A DNA stretch of 64,000 nt from Mesorhizobium sp. B2-3-12 (GCF_006442205.1 NZ_VFVR01000003.1:62001-126000); one strand, 5' to 3'. Counted from the first letter of the stretch, positions 1 through 9,307 are shown. Translations and numbers: made by a program. Notes: generated from the sequence alone by a model not told the origin.

Positions 1-80
1 ATTTTTTGGCGCCACCACGATCTCGACAATATTTCTGTATTTTGATCCAGTCCTTGCTGACTTTTTGGGAGAGTCTCACC

Positions 81-1172
81 ATGACAAAACTGACATACGC
101 TATGATTGCATCCGCATTGCTTTCCACGGCGATGTGGGCGGTTCCTGCTTTCGCCGATCCTGGCTCAGCCAGTTCCGGCAACGGGGAAAGCATGCGGGAC
201 GTGACTTCGGGCGACTTCAAGCCGGGGCGGGCAAAACCGATCACGACACCGAAACTTACCGATGAAGACAGCCGCGCCGCGCCGCTCACCGACGAAGCGA
301 CGGCTGTCAAATCCTATGGCATCGTCGGACGGTCCGCCGATGGCAAGGAGATCAAGATCGAGCCGAGCGAGGCGCTGCGGGAACTGATCATCAAGCAACT
401 GAACGCCCCGGCCGATGGGCCGGAAGGCACCCAGCGCAAGACCGAGGATCCTGATCTTGGCGAAGGCGAAGCCGGTCGCCAGGTTTTCGGCGCCGACGAT
501 CGCGTGCAGGTCAAGAACACCAAGACCTATCCGTTCTCGGCCATCGGCTATCTCGAAGCCAAATCGCCGAAAACCGGCAGCTTTGGTAGCTGCTCGGCGA
601 CGCTGATCGGTCCGCGCACGGTGCTCACCGCCGCGCATTGCCTCTATAGCCATGAGGACAAGGACTGGCTGGCGGACTATCTGTTCGTGCCAGGTCTCAA
701 CGGCAGCACCGCCGATGACGCCCCGTTCGGCGCCTTCACCTTTGAAAGCGCCTATGTGCTGCAGGGCTTCATCGACAACTACCAGGGCTATTACGGTTCG
801 GTGATTCCATGGGATCTCGGCATCATCACGCTGAAGCAGGATGTCGGCACCAATCTCGGCTGGCTGGGCTACGCCAACTATGACGATCTCGGCGACTTCA
901 CCGCCAATCTCGTCGGCTATCCCGGCGACAAGCCGATGGGCACGATGTGGAAGGCAAGCTGCGAGGTGCATGCCGAAAACATCGCCCCGGAATATTTCCA
1001 GTATGACTGCGATACGTTCCCGGGGTCGAGCGGCAGCTCGGTCTATGCCTATGACAACAACTCCAAGCAGCGCATCATCACTGGCGTCAACGTGGCGGAG
1101 AGCCCCGACGCGAACACCGCGGTGCGCCTGAACGCCGCCAACATCCAGTGGATCAACAGCCTTTACAAGTAA
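81..1172 (+). CDS. Secreted trypsin/V8-like serine protease
   Basis: A 363-residue protein with an N-terminal signal peptide (about residues 1-25, ending AVPAFA). After a spacer of about 130 residues comes a chymotrypsin-fold protease domain. The catalytic triad is visible: His186 in TAAHC, Asp245 in WDLGI and Ser317 in PGSSGSSV, the last resembling V8/glutamyl endopeptidases more than the GDSGGP of trypsin. Family knowledge says such enzymes cleave proteins outside the cytoplasm; the substrate is unknown. The ATG at 81 was chosen because a GGGAGAG ribosome site precedes it and the signal peptide starts there. It lies beside a MORN-repeat protein and faces two caspase-like proteases. Confidence 0.88.
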   Translation: MTKLTYAMIASALLSTAMWAVPAFADPGSASSGNGESMRDVTSGDFKPGRAKPITTPKLTDEDSRAAPLTDEATAVKSYGIVGRSADGKEIKIEPSEALRELIIKQLNAPADGPEGTQRKTEDPDLGEGEAGRQVFGADDRVQVKNTKTYPFSAIGYLEAKSPKTGSFGSCSATLIGPRTVLTAAHCLYSHEDKDWLADYLFVPGLNGSTADDAPFGAFTFESAYVLQGFIDNYQGYYGSVIPWDLGIITLKQDVGTNLGWLGYANYDDLGDFTANLVGYPGDKPMGTMWKASCEVHAENIAPEYFQYDCDTFPGSSGSSVYAYDNNSKQRIITGVNVAESPDANTAVRLNAANIQWINSLYK

Positions 1173-1195
1173 TACTCGTAACGGCAGTTACAGGA

Positions 1196-1225
1196 AGGCG
1201 GCGGATCAATCCCGCCGCCTTTTTC
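1196..1225 (+). terminator. Rho-independent terminator after the serine protease
   Basis: A perfect 9-bp stem (AGGCGGCGG with CCGCCGCCT) around a 7-nt loop is followed by TTTTC, 24 bp after the stop codon. It separates the protease from the MORN-repeat gene. Confidence 0.75.
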
Positions 1226-1322
1226 ATGCCGACCCCTCCGTGCGGCTTCTCTTGCACGCGGACCGCGCCCCGACTACGCTTGATCGGCCCAAGGGGTTGG
1301 GCATCCAAAGGGGGCGAGGAGC

Positions 1323-3149
1323 ATGGCGCGGGCAAGGGCAGTGCTTGGTATCGCGGCCGCATTCATGCTGGCCACGCCGACGCTTTCACCGGCTTTCGCC
1401 GATTCGGCCACCATCCCCGGCGCCTGGGCGGAACGCGTGCAGATCCTCTACCAGAGCGACACGCGCTCGGTGCTGCGCAGGGCGGTGCGGGTGTGGGATT
1501 TCCATCCGGAGAAGGGCCTCGACTTCACCTGGGAGCCGGCGGCGGGCCAGTCGCCCGACCGGACGATCGCTCAGGATGAGACGATCAACGGCAAGGGCCG
1601 ACTGGTCTGGCGTGTGCGTGGTTCGGCGAGCTACGATCCCAAGACCATCTATTCCAGCTATTTCGGTGACATCATAAACGGCCGGCCCGACGGGCAAGGC
1701 AGGCTCGAATTGCGCTCGGGCGAGTTCTTCGATGGGCACTGGCTCGAAGGAGAACTCGACGGAAAGGGCATCCATGTCGATGCCGAGGGCAATCGCTATG
1801 AAGGACAATTCGTCAAGGGTGTCCCGAACGGCGAGGGCAGGTTGCTGTCGAAGACCGGCGAAATCTTTGCCGGCTCATTTGTCGATGGCGTAAAGAACGG
1901 CAAGGGCCGCACACGGCTCGCTGGAGGTACGGTCTACGAATCCCAATGGATGATGGGCAAGGAAATCGGCGGCACGCGGCCCGACGTTCTGGCCGACGCC
2001 AAAGTGGGCGGACTGCTCAAGGCACAGGCCGGCGGCGGCGATGCCGACAAGGTCGAGATCGGCGTCATCGTGGACCAGCGCATGACCCAGCAGGCCGACA
2101 TGAAATACCAGCATCTGGTGCGCGACGAGGACGTCGCGATCTATCCCGAGGACAACCTCTACAACGACGCCTGGAACGGCACCGGGCAGATCAATACGAC
2201 CAATGTCCATGAAGGTCTGGATTGGGAGGACACGCCGGCCTTTGCCGAGGTCGATCTGAGCACGACGGACCAGTCCAGGGTCAAGCTCGACAGGCTGGAG
2301 ATGAAGGTCGCGGCCAGCGACGCCTACCGCAAGCCGATGCTCTCCATTTCGGAGCATTTCGGCTGCGTCGGCTTCCGGCCTGATTTCTCGGTCATGAACA
2401 GTGGCTGGGGCGACGCCAGGGACATGAAGATGTCGATCCAGTTCACCACGGTGGACGAAGAGGGCAATCCGACCGGCCAGCCGAGCCGCATGTTCACGAA
2501 GGATGTCGGTGCTTTCGGCGACGGCGTCGATGTGTCGATCAAGAGCGTCCTCGACGAGGCCGGCGTCGACACGGCGAGCCTGGAAACAGGGCGTTTCCCC
2601 TGTCCGTCGGTCGACAGTCTCGCTGTCTGCCGCAGCCAGCTCACCAACAAGATCAAGTTCGGCGAGGTTGGCGACTATCTCGGCAATTTCAACCAGGCGA
2701 TGACGCTGAACGCGATCGGCAAGTTCGACTATTCCTGGGCGGACGATGAGGGCAATGTCTATCAGCAGAGCGAGCCGTTTCGCGCACAGATGACCATGGC
2801 GGTCTTTGAGGTTCCCGAATCGATGGCCGAATGCGGCGACGGCGGTGGCGGTAGCCCGGAAGCCATGCGCTACCAGAACATCGAGTTCCCGATCGGCAAG
2901 CATGACTACACCATTGCCATGCCGGTGCGCGGCAACAAGAACGTCAGCGCCTATACGGCGCGGTTGAAAATGTGGTCGGCGATGTCGTCGATCCACCGCT
3001 TCAGCATCGCCGCGCATTTCGCCGACGGCAGTGTGCGCGAGAGCAAGCCGGTGAGCTTCTTCTATTTCCGGCCTAAGCAGTCGCTGTTCGAAACCAAGAC
3101 CGAGCCGACGGCGTGCTATCTGCCACGCCAGATGATCGGCTGCGGCTAG
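1323..3149 (+). CDS. Secreted MORN-repeat protein
   Basis: A 608-residue protein with a signal peptide (about residues 1-27, ending SPAFA). Residues about 105-215 carry roughly four MORN-type repeats of the pattern Y-x-G-x-[FW]-x-x-G-x-x-[ND]-G-x-G, such as YEGQFVKGVPNGEGR. The large C-terminal part (about 230-608) is acidic, has several cysteines, and is not a family I recognise. MORN repeats usually act as protein or lipid binding platforms; here they would act in the periplasm or at the surface. GAGGAGC directly upstream of the ATG supports the start. It probably belongs functionally with the neighbouring protease cluster, which is inference from position only. Confidence 0.8.
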   Translation: MARARAVLGIAAAFMLATPTLSPAFADSATIPGAWAERVQILYQSDTRSVLRRAVRVWDFHPEKGLDFTWEPAAGQSPDRTIAQDETINGKGRLVWRVRGSASYDPKTIYSSYFGDIINGRPDGQGRLELRSGEFFDGHWLEGELDGKGIHVDAEGNRYEGQFVKGVPNGEGRLLSKTGEIFAGSFVDGVKNGKGRTRLAGGTVYESQWMMGKEIGGTRPDVLADAKVGGLLKAQAGGGDADKVEIGVIVDQRMTQQADMKYQHLVRDEDVAIYPEDNLYNDAWNGTGQINTTNVHEGLDWEDTPAFAEVDLSTTDQSRVKLDRLEMKVAASDAYRKPMLSISEHFGCVGFRPDFSVMNSGWGDARDMKMSIQFTTVDEEGNPTGQPSRMFTKDVGAFGDGVDVSIKSVLDEAGVDTASLETGRFPCPSVDSLAVCRSQLTNKIKFGEVGDYLGNFNQAMTLNAIGKFDYSWADDEGNVYQQSEPFRAQMTMAVFEVPESMAECGDGGGGSPEAMRYQNIEFPIGKHDYTIAMPVRGNKNVSAYTARLKMWSAMSSIHRFSIAAHFADGSVRESKPVSFFYFRPKQSLFETKTEPTACYLPRQMIGCG

Positions 3150-3313
3150 GGTGGGTCAATTGGGATGAGGCCGGCTTGCGAACGGCGGTCTCCTGCGCTT
3201 TCCCATTCTACTGCGTCGCAGTAGAACCGAGCTCACGTACTTAAGTACGCTCCGCTCCGGTTCTCGGAGCCCACCATTCTCAGCTCGGCCTGATCCCAAT
3301 CTCAACCCACCCT
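3148..3313. repeat. Large imperfect palindrome, intergenic repeat copy A
   Basis: Arms of about 27-30 nt (starting AGGGTGGGT at 3148 and ending ACCCACCCT at 3313) are complementary with few mismatches. Inside lie a small hairpin (CTACTGCG/CGCAGTAG) and the palindrome GTACTTAAGTAC at 3237. The interior is clearly related to the repeat at 35344-35425. It fills the gap between the convergent MORN and MEMO-CapA genes and overlaps the MORN stop codon, so it may also act as a bidirectional terminator. Confidence 0.8.
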
Positions 3314-3326
3314 AAGTCAGAAGCGC

Positions 3327-5042
3327 TTATTTGCGGCCCATTTCGAAATAGTTGGGTAGCGGGATGAGCCTGGTGAAGATCGTGCCCTGGGCGAAGACGC
3401 GCAGTTCCAGCATCGAGCCCGACGAGCGTTGCGCGCTCTGGTCGAACAGGAAATTGCCGAGCGAATAGACCTCCGCCACATCGCCGCCGGCAAGCGGCAC
3501 GATCGCCTCGCTCGACACATGCGGATGACCACCGACGATGGCCGTGACGCCGCGCAAACGCATCTCGTCGGCTAGCCTGGCTTCGCGTGCCGAGGGTTCG
3601 GTCTTGTACTCACGGCCCCAGTGGACGAAGGCGACCACCGGCCGCACGGCATTCTCGTGCAGCAACCGGTCGAGCAAGGCAGGGGTGAGCAAGTCGGTGT
3701 TATCAGACCCGTTGGTGTCGATGTCGGTCAGGCCGACAAGGTCGAGATCGGCAAGCGCCAGCGTCTCGCCCTGGCCGAAATGCGGAATGCCCGCCTCGTC
3801 CAGCGCGCGCAGCGTCTCGGCATAGCCCGACGGTCCCAGATCATAGGCGTGGTTGTTGGCGAGGCCGACCCCGGCGACATGCAGCCGCTTCAGCATCTCG
3901 ACAGCCAGGCCCTGCGGCATTGCCAGCGTCATGTCGTCGATCGCTTCCGGCACGTTGGGCAGGATGACGCCTTCAAGATTGACGATGAGCGGCCGTGAAC
4001 GGGTCAAGGACAGGATGCTGTCGACGATCCGGTCGGCGATGCCGTCGCGCAGCAAAATCCTCTTCATGGCGCGGCCGAAATTCACGTCGCCGGCGATATA
4101 ATAGATCTTGTCCTTCGGCCGTGCCGGGCTGTTGAAACCGGGGCCGAAGGTACCGAACAGCGCCACCACATAGCTGGTGGTGCGCTCGACATAGTCGGAC
4201 GTATGTTCCTGCGAATTCTCGCTGGCGACGACCAGCGGCTGGGCGCCGAACAGTTGGCGCTGCAGCCTGGTCTGGATATAGAGCGCGCCAACGGAGTCCG
4301 CGTGATCGGGCTGGCGAAGCGCCGCGATGCCGTCGAGAGAGCCGGCGGCCAGCATGTTGATCGACTGCTGGTCGAAACGGCGTGCCTCGTGCTGCGGCAG
4401 ATAGTGCGAGAAGTCGGTGGATTCGACGATCAGTGTGTCCTGGTCGACGATGGCCTTGAGCGCCTCGGCAAGCCTGTCCCAGTCGCCGCGCTTCGCCTTC
4501 ACCGACATCGCCACCGGAACGATCTTCGCCTCGGGGAAATAGTGATGCAGGAAGGGCAGCATGGCGCGCACGCCATGTTCCTTGTCGAACAGGCAGGATT
4601 CTTCGACCATGTCGCCGTTCTTCTCCAGGAGGCGCACGGCGTCGGTGTCGGCCATGACCGGGCCAAGCACGGTGTCGAAGCCGCGCATGGAGGTGGCATA
4701 GAGCTTGTGCGTCTTGTGGAAATGGTCCGGCGACAGGATGACGATGCGCTTGTAGCGGAAGCCCGAGGCTGCGTGGAACCCCAGCGCCACCAGATCGGCG
4801 GCCAGGAGATGATGCGGCACGGTGATGCCGGTCAGCCGCTGGTTTGAGGGCTCGACACTGGCGACATTGGCGATGGCATCCTTGAACAGAGTGGCGTCGT
4901 CGTAGAATGGCGGGAAGTTTTCCATGCCGGGCGGGCAGGTGACGGGTGCGGCAAGGGTTGGGAGGGGGAGGAAGAACAGGATTGCCATAGCCGGCCAGAT
5001 TCGCGCGAGAGGGGTGTCTGGGCGCCGACTTTTGATGCTCAT
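3327..5042 (-). CDS. MEMO domain-CapA domain fusion protein
   Basis: A 571-residue protein beginning with a signal peptide or membrane anchor (residues about 15-32, AILFFLPLPTLA). The middle (about 60-300) resembles the MEMO/AmmeMemoRadiSam system protein B family, with conserved segments such as VILSPDHFHKTH, DKEHGVRAMLPF and STDFSHYLP. The C-terminal part (about 310-560) is a CapA-type metallophosphatase-like domain (poly-gamma-glutamate capsule family) with IAGDVNFGR, VNLEG, LANNHAYD, HWGREY, GGHPH and YSLGNFLFD. The two domains usually occur in separate proteins, and no radical-SAM or AMMECR1 partner is visible here. The start overlaps the stop of the WD40-caspase gene by 4 bp (ATGA), so the genes are translationally coupled. 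The biochemical role is unknown. Confidence 0.82.
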   Translation of the reverse strand: MSIKSRRPDTPLARIWPAMAILFFLPLPTLAAPVTCPPGMENFPPFYDDATLFKDAIANVASVEPSNQRLTGITVPHHLLAADLVALGFHAASGFRYKRIVILSPDHFHKTHKLYATSMRGFDTVLGPVMADTDAVRLLEKNGDMVEESCLFDKEHGVRAMLPFLHHYFPEAKIVPVAMSVKAKRGDWDRLAEALKAIVDQDTLIVESTDFSHYLPQHEARRFDQQSINMLAAGSLDGIAALRQPDHADSVGALYIQTRLQRQLFGAQPLVVASENSQEHTSDYVERTTSYVVALFGTFGPGFNSPARPKDKIYYIAGDVNFGRAMKRILLRDGIADRIVDSILSLTRSRPLIVNLEGVILPNVPEAIDDMTLAMPQGLAVEMLKRLHVAGVGLANNHAYDLGPSGYAETLRALDEAGIPHFGQGETLALADLDLVGLTDIDTNGSDNTDLLTPALLDRLLHENAVRPVVAFVHWGREYKTEPSAREARLADEMRLRGVTAIVGGHPHVSSEAIVPLAGGDVAEVYSLGNFLFDQSAQRSSGSMLELRVFAQGTIFTRLIPLPNYFEMGRK

Positions 5043-8000
5043 GGCTCGGCCAACACGATGTTCTCCACGCCGCCGACATAATAAAACGGCTTCTGCTTCG
5101 AAGCGGTCAGCCGTACCACCTCGCGCGAGATGAAATCGGCGAGGCCGAACAGTGTCACGCCGCCATCGGAAGTCCTCGCCTTGCCGCGCAGGCCCTCGAG
5201 GATCGAGTAGGTGAAGACGCCGTGGCCGAGCTCGGGCAATTCGGCGGCGGTGTTGTTGGCGGCGGTGGCCGAGAAAACCACGATGCGCGCGTCCTGCGCG
5301 TCCTTTTCCAGGCGCGGATTGAAGGCGTTGGCGGCGTGGCAGGTGTCGAGCAGCATGAAGCGCATGCCCTTGGCCCGCTCGACCGATTTCTGGATGTCGG
5401 ACCAATCGACCAGCGAGGAGCGCTTCCAGCGCTCCGCATCCTGTTTGCGGCCGTCGGTCGGGATGAAATAGTAGTCCTCGTCGATGTTGATGCCATGGCC
5501 GGCGACGAAGACGAGGGTGGTGTCATGTTCGCCCGGCCTGTCGAGGAAGTCGGCGAGCTGGTCGTCGATTGTGTGCGAGTCCGGCTCCATGATCTTGTCG
5601 GCACTGGCAACCTTGTAGGTCTGCTGTGCCTTGTCGGGGTTTTCGTCGAGCGCTTCGCGATTGACCAGCACCAGCGTCTCCATCGACGAGAACAAGGGCG
5701 CCGATTTCTGCGCGACCACCTTGAGGAATTCGGTGGCGTCGTCGACGGGGTAGCGCAGGTCGCAGGCCCGACCGGAGCAGGCATCGGTCAGGAACGGGTA
5801 TTTGTCGACGCCGATGACCGCGACATAGAGCTTGCCCTTGGCCTCGGCCTTCTCGGTCTTCCTCGCCAGCGCGGTCACGCTGCGCTCGGTCAGATAGCCA
5901 TATTCGTTGGTGCCGGTGACGCGGATGGTGTTCTGGCCATTCTCGACCGGCACCTCGACAATGGTTCTGTCGCCATCGGCCGAGCGGGTGGCGATGTCGC
6001 CGACGTTGCGGCTGTTCGACAGGATAGAGAAGCCGGCGACATCAGCGCCGGCCTCCCTGGCGCCCGTGATCTCGACGGCGACGTAGCCGTCGCGAACCTT
6101 GCTCTGGTCGTCGGCGACGCGGATGCCGAATTCCGGCGGCTTGCGCTGGAGAAGCTTCTGCAGCTCATTGTCGACACCCGGCCGCATCTCCTGGACAGCC
6201 TGCCTGGCGCTGCGCAGGATGATGGCGCGGCGCACCATTTCCGGGCTCCAAAGATATTTTTTCAGCTGGCCGGCGCGGACGAAGCGGCCTTCATGGTCGC
6301 GGCCCTGGTTGACGTGCCAGCCGATCAGCTTGTCGCCCTCGTCGGAGGAATAATAATAGCCCTGCGGCATCCAGGCGATCCATTGCGACCCGGTAAAGAA
6401 CATCGACACGATCAGTTCGTGCGTCTTCAGGTTCCAGAGCCGGAGCGTCTGGTCGGCGCTGCCGGTGACCAGCAGGCCGGCCTTTTGCGAGGCGACCATG
6501 GCGTTGACCTCGCCGGTATGACCGGTGAATTCACCCGATACCCTGGCGGTGGCGGATTTGTATTCCAGCAGCGTGCCGTCATTGCCGCCAGTGATCAGGC
6601 CCAGCCCGTTGTCGATCAGGGTGTAGGCGGAATGGGCAAAGCCGTTGGTGGCGTCGTTCTCGATCGTGCGCACGACCTTGCAGTCATGGACGATCTCCAG
6701 AACCGCGTTTTCCAGCGCATCCTTTCCGCCGGCCGTGGCGTGCAGCGACCATTGTCCGTCACTCAGCATGGCGCGGGCAAAGGAGTTCGGCTCCGTCAGC
6801 GGCTGCGGGCCATCGAAGAACCGCTCGGCGGTGGGCAGGTCCAGTCTTCGATCCAGCGCCCCCAATTGTTCCGGGCAGGCAATGCGCTCGGGGCAGGGGT
6901 TGGCATCGCCCCAGGCGATGACGCCGTTGGCCGCATCGATGCCGACCGCGGTCACCGGTTCGCCCGATCCCTGCAGCAAGGCCTTGCGTTCGCCCGTCGC
7001 CGGATCCCAGATCTGGATGGCGTTGCGGGTACCGCCGGCGGTCGCCACCAGCGAGCCGTCGGCATTGGCGGTGCTGGCATAGACGGTGCCATCGTGACCG
7101 GCATAGTCGAGCACCTTGTCGCCGGTGCCGGTGTTCCAGACGATGGAGCGATGCTTGTCGGCACAACGATAGCCGCAGGAGGCGACCAGGCGTGATCCCT
7201 TGGCGAAGCTCAGCGAGCCGATGAGGAAATCCTGCTTCGGCATGGTGCGCACCAGCTTGCCGTCAGCCGCATTCCTCAGCTGGACCTGTCCGTCCCCGCT
7301 GCCGGTGGCAAACAGGCGGCCATCCTGCGAAACCGCGAGCGCCATGACGCCGACGTCGCGCAGCGGATCGGCGTCGGCGGGCAAGGCGATCTCCTCGCCC
7401 TTCGTCATATCCCAGAGCCGGATCCCATTGTCAGTCGTCGTCGCCGCCAGCCGGGTTCCCGCTGCGGCGAAAGCCAGTTTGTCGATGTGCCAGGAATCGG
7501 CGTCGAGCTTCTTGTCCAGCGTCCACCCGGCCGCGGATTTGTCGTCGAGCTTCCAGAGATAGACGACGCCGTCGGCGCCGCCGGCAGCCAGGGTCTTGCC
7601 GTCGGGAGAGAAGGCAAGGTCATAGGTCGCGTAATCGGCGGCCTTGAGCACGGCTCTCATCCTGCCGGTGGCGACGTCGAACAGCCTGATGTCGCCATAG
7701 GGCGGCTTGTCGCCGAGTCCGGCGCCGAAATAGCCGCCGGCGGCGATCGTCTTGCCGTCAGGCGAAACCGCGACGGCGAAAATTTTGCCGTCATTGCCGT
7801 TGCCGAGGTAGCCACGGAGGGTGCGCAGGCTGACGCCGCTTTGCCAATCCCAGATGCGGATGGTCTTGTCGTCCGAGGCCGAGACGAGTTCCTCGCCATC
7901 GGGCGTGAAGGCGAGATCGCTGATCCGGGCGCTGTGGCCGCCGGTGTCGAGATCGAGGTGGAAATCCGGGGCGTCCTCGGCATGGGCGACCGACGCCGAG

Positions 8001-8101
8001 ACCAGGGCTCCGGCCATGGCGAGCCAGCGGCAGGCGCGCATGAGGCGGAAGCTCACCCCGGCCCTTGTCATCCCGGCCCTTGTCATCCACGGCCTTGTCA
8101 T
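5039..8101 (-). CDS. Secreted WD40 repeat-caspase (peptidase C14) fusion
   Basis: Up to 1020 residues. After a signal peptide (MRACRWLAMAGAL..., ending SVAHA) comes a long WD40-like propeller region, about residues 50-590, with units such as FTPDGEELVSASDDKTIRIW. A conserved linker (WIAWMPQGYYYSSDEGDKL) leads to a C-terminal caspase-like domain from about residue 770. The catalytic dyad is intact: His869 in FVAGHG and Cys921 in LLDTCHA. Bacterial caspase-like enzymes cleave after basic or acidic residues; specificity cannot be read here. The start is ambiguous: in-frame ATGs occur at 8101, 8086, 8071 and 8041, the first three lying in a 15-bp tandem repeat. It is 2 bp downstream of the preceding membrane-protein gene and overlaps the next gene by 4 bp. 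Confidence 0.87.
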   Translation of the reverse strand: MTRPWMTRAGMTRAGVSFRLMRACRWLAMAGALVSASVAHAEDAPDFHLDLDTGGHSARISDLAFTPDGEELVSASDDKTIRIWDWQSGVSLRTLRGYLGNGNDGKIFAVAVSPDGKTIAAGGYFGAGLGDKPPYGDIRLFDVATGRMRAVLKAADYATYDLAFSPDGKTLAAGGADGVVYLWKLDDKSAAGWTLDKKLDADSWHIDKLAFAAAGTRLAATTTDNGIRLWDMTKGEEIALPADADPLRDVGVMALAVSQDGRLFATGSGDGQVQLRNAADGKLVRTMPKQDFLIGSLSFAKGSRLVASCGYRCADKHRSIVWNTGTGDKVLDYAGHDGTVYASTANADGSLVATAGGTRNAIQIWDPATGERKALLQGSGEPVTAVGIDAANGVIAWGDANPCPERIACPEQLGALDRRLDLPTAERFFDGPQPLTEPNSFARAMLSDGQWSLHATAGGKDALENAVLEIVHDCKVVRTIENDATNGFAHSAYTLIDNGLGLITGGNDGTLLEYKSATARVSGEFTGHTGEVNAMVASQKAGLLVTGSADQTLRLWNLKTHELIVSMFFTGSQWIAWMPQGYYYSSDEGDKLIGWHVNQGRDHEGRFVRAGQLKKYLWSPEMVRRAIILRSARQAVQEMRPGVDNELQKLLQRKPPEFGIRVADDQSKVRDGYVAVEITGAREAGADVAGFSILSNSRNVGDIATRSADGDRTIVEVPVENGQNTIRVTGTNEYGYLTERSVTALARKTEKAEAKGKLYVAVIGVDKYPFLTDACSGRACDLRYPVDDATEFLKVVAQKSAPLFSSMETLVLVNREALDENPDKAQQTYKVASADKIMEPDSHTIDDQLADFLDRPGEHDTTLVFVAGHGINIDEDYYFIPTDGRKQDAERWKRSSLVDWSDIQKSVERAKGMRFMLLDTCHAANAFNPRLEKDAQDARIVVFSATAANNTAAELPELGHGVFTYSILEGLRGKARTSDGGVTLFGLADFISREVVRLTASKQKPFYYVGGVENIVLAEP
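8057..8101. repeat. Three 15-bp tandem repeats over the WD40-caspase start
   Basis: Two identical copies (8057-8071, 8072-8086) and one diverged copy (8087-8101) of a 15-bp unit each carry an in-frame ATG, encoding repeats of MTRAG on the minus strand. The second and third ATG each have AAGG a few bases upstream. Confidence 0.9.
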
Positions 8102-8103
8102 CG

Positions 8104-8808
8104 TTATTTGGTTTCAGCCGACGGTTGCCCGCTGCGCACATAGGCTTCGATCGCGGTGGCGAAAGTGGGTGAGCCCGCCTTGCGCTGCCTGTCGATATAG
8201 CCAGCAAAATAACTCCAGAAGGAGACGGCATAGTCGCGGAAATAGGCGTCGGTCACCTTGCGCGAACACAGGTCGCCATCGACGCAGAAGGAAAGCCGGT
8301 TGAGGAAATAGACGATGCGGTCGAAATTCTCATTGAAGTCGGCCAGCGGCATGTCGCCGCCCGAAGCGCTCATCGCCTCGATGCCGATGCGCTGCCTGAA
8401 GACCTGCTCCTCGGTCGAGGAAGGGTTGGCGCTGAGCAGATTGTCATATTTGGCATTGAGGGCCGCGAGACGGTCTTTCAGCGCCCGCTGCGCCTGCTGA
8501 TAGTCCTTGGTCTCCCATAGCTCGACGAGCGACATGGTCTGCTCGACGCGCTTCTGTTCCTGATTGGCCAGGAACTGATAGACCGAGAATCCCAGGGTAA
8601 AGATGATGGCGAAGCGGACCAGCATGCCCGACCAGGCATAGACGAGCATGCGCCAGTCCCGGTCGGTGAAGGGGTTGCTTTCCTTCTTGATCTCATGGGC
8701 GCTGGGCCAGGGGAAACCTTCCGTGGTTTCCGGCAAGGCCTGCTTCGCCGCCGTTTTTGCCGGCACGGCAACCGCTGTCTGCTTGGGCGCCCCCGCCGGT
8801 TTCTTCAT
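8104..8808 (-). CDS. Single-pass membrane protein of unknown function
   Basis: A 234-residue protein. An Ala/Lys/Pro-rich cytoplasmic N-terminus (1-50) leads to one membrane segment at about residues 62-82 (LVRFAIIFTLGFSVYQFLA). A mostly helical C-terminal domain follows with a segment (FDRIVYFLNRLSFCVDGDL...) loosely reminiscent of DUF4760; I do not claim that family. The start overlaps the stop of the preceding secreted-protein gene by 4 bp (ATGA), and its stop is 2 bp from the WD40-caspase start, so it is an operon member. It may anchor or regulate the protease module, which is inference. Confidence 0.72.
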   Translation of the reverse strand: MKKPAGAPKQTAVAVPAKTAAKQALPETTEGFPWPSAHEIKKESNPFTDRDWRMLVYAWSGMLVRFAIIFTLGFSVYQFLANQEQKRVEQTMSLVELWETKDYQQAQRALKDRLAALNAKYDNLLSANPSSTEEQVFRQRIGIEAMSASGGDMPLADFNENFDRIVYFLNRLSFCVDGDLCSRKVTDAYFRDYAVSFWSYFAGYIDRQRKAGSPTFATAIEAYVRSGQPSAETK

Positions 8809-9206
8809 TTGCAGCTGTCCAGTTCGATGGTGGCGGAGGGATCAAGCACGACGCCCGGCGTCTCGAGCTGCTTCTTCAGGCAGGCCAGCTGCGGGCGCGA
8901 AACGATGAACTGCATGTCCGGCTCCGCCGGTGCCTTGTTCGGCGACGGCAAGGCCTCGACGATGCCGCGCGAGGCGCAGCCTGATAGGTCGACCACGATC
9001 GCGTCGCTGCTGGCCTTGGCGAACTGGTCGTACTGGTCGAGAAAGCAGCTCGCCAGTTCCGAATTGATGACCACCTGCTTGGCACAGAGGCCGCAGGCGT
9101 CCTGCGCCGACGCACTCGCGATCAGCAGCATGCCGCCGGCAAGACCGGCAACCGTCGCGCGCCAGGAAAATACGGACTTTTTCACAATCGATCCCACCCG
9201 CTTCAT
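8805..9206 (-). CDS. Small secreted cysteine-containing protein
   Basis: A 133-residue protein with a typical signal peptide (GLAGGMLLIASASA, cleaved before QDACGLC). The mature part has about six cysteines, including CGLC near the new N-terminus and a final SC pair, suggesting disulfides in the periplasm. No family was recognised. The ATG at 9206 is preferred over an upstream TTG at 9224. It lies between the first caspase-like gene (101-bp gap) and the membrane protein (4-bp overlap), in the same operon. Confidence 0.65.
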   Translation of the reverse strand: MKRVGSIVKKSVFSWRATVAGLAGGMLLIASASAQDACGLCAKQVVINSELASCFLDQYDQFAKASSDAIVVDLSGCASRGIVEALPSPNKAPAEPDMQFIVSRPQLACLKKQLETPGVVLDPSATIELDSCK

Positions 9207-9307
9207 GCGGCCGTCATGCCCCAAGGGCCGCAGCCTGCAATGTTCTCATATCGCGCCGATCGCGCAAGGGCCGGCGCGGCAGGGCCGAGCGGCGCTGGCG
9301 CCAGAGT

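Noticed and set aside
5222..7195. A long open frame on the + strand opposite the WD40-caspase gene
   Set aside because: It lies entirely antisense to a gene with clear domains, is rich in Gly, Val, Arg and Asp as expected of a GC-rich mirror frame, and shows no family signature.
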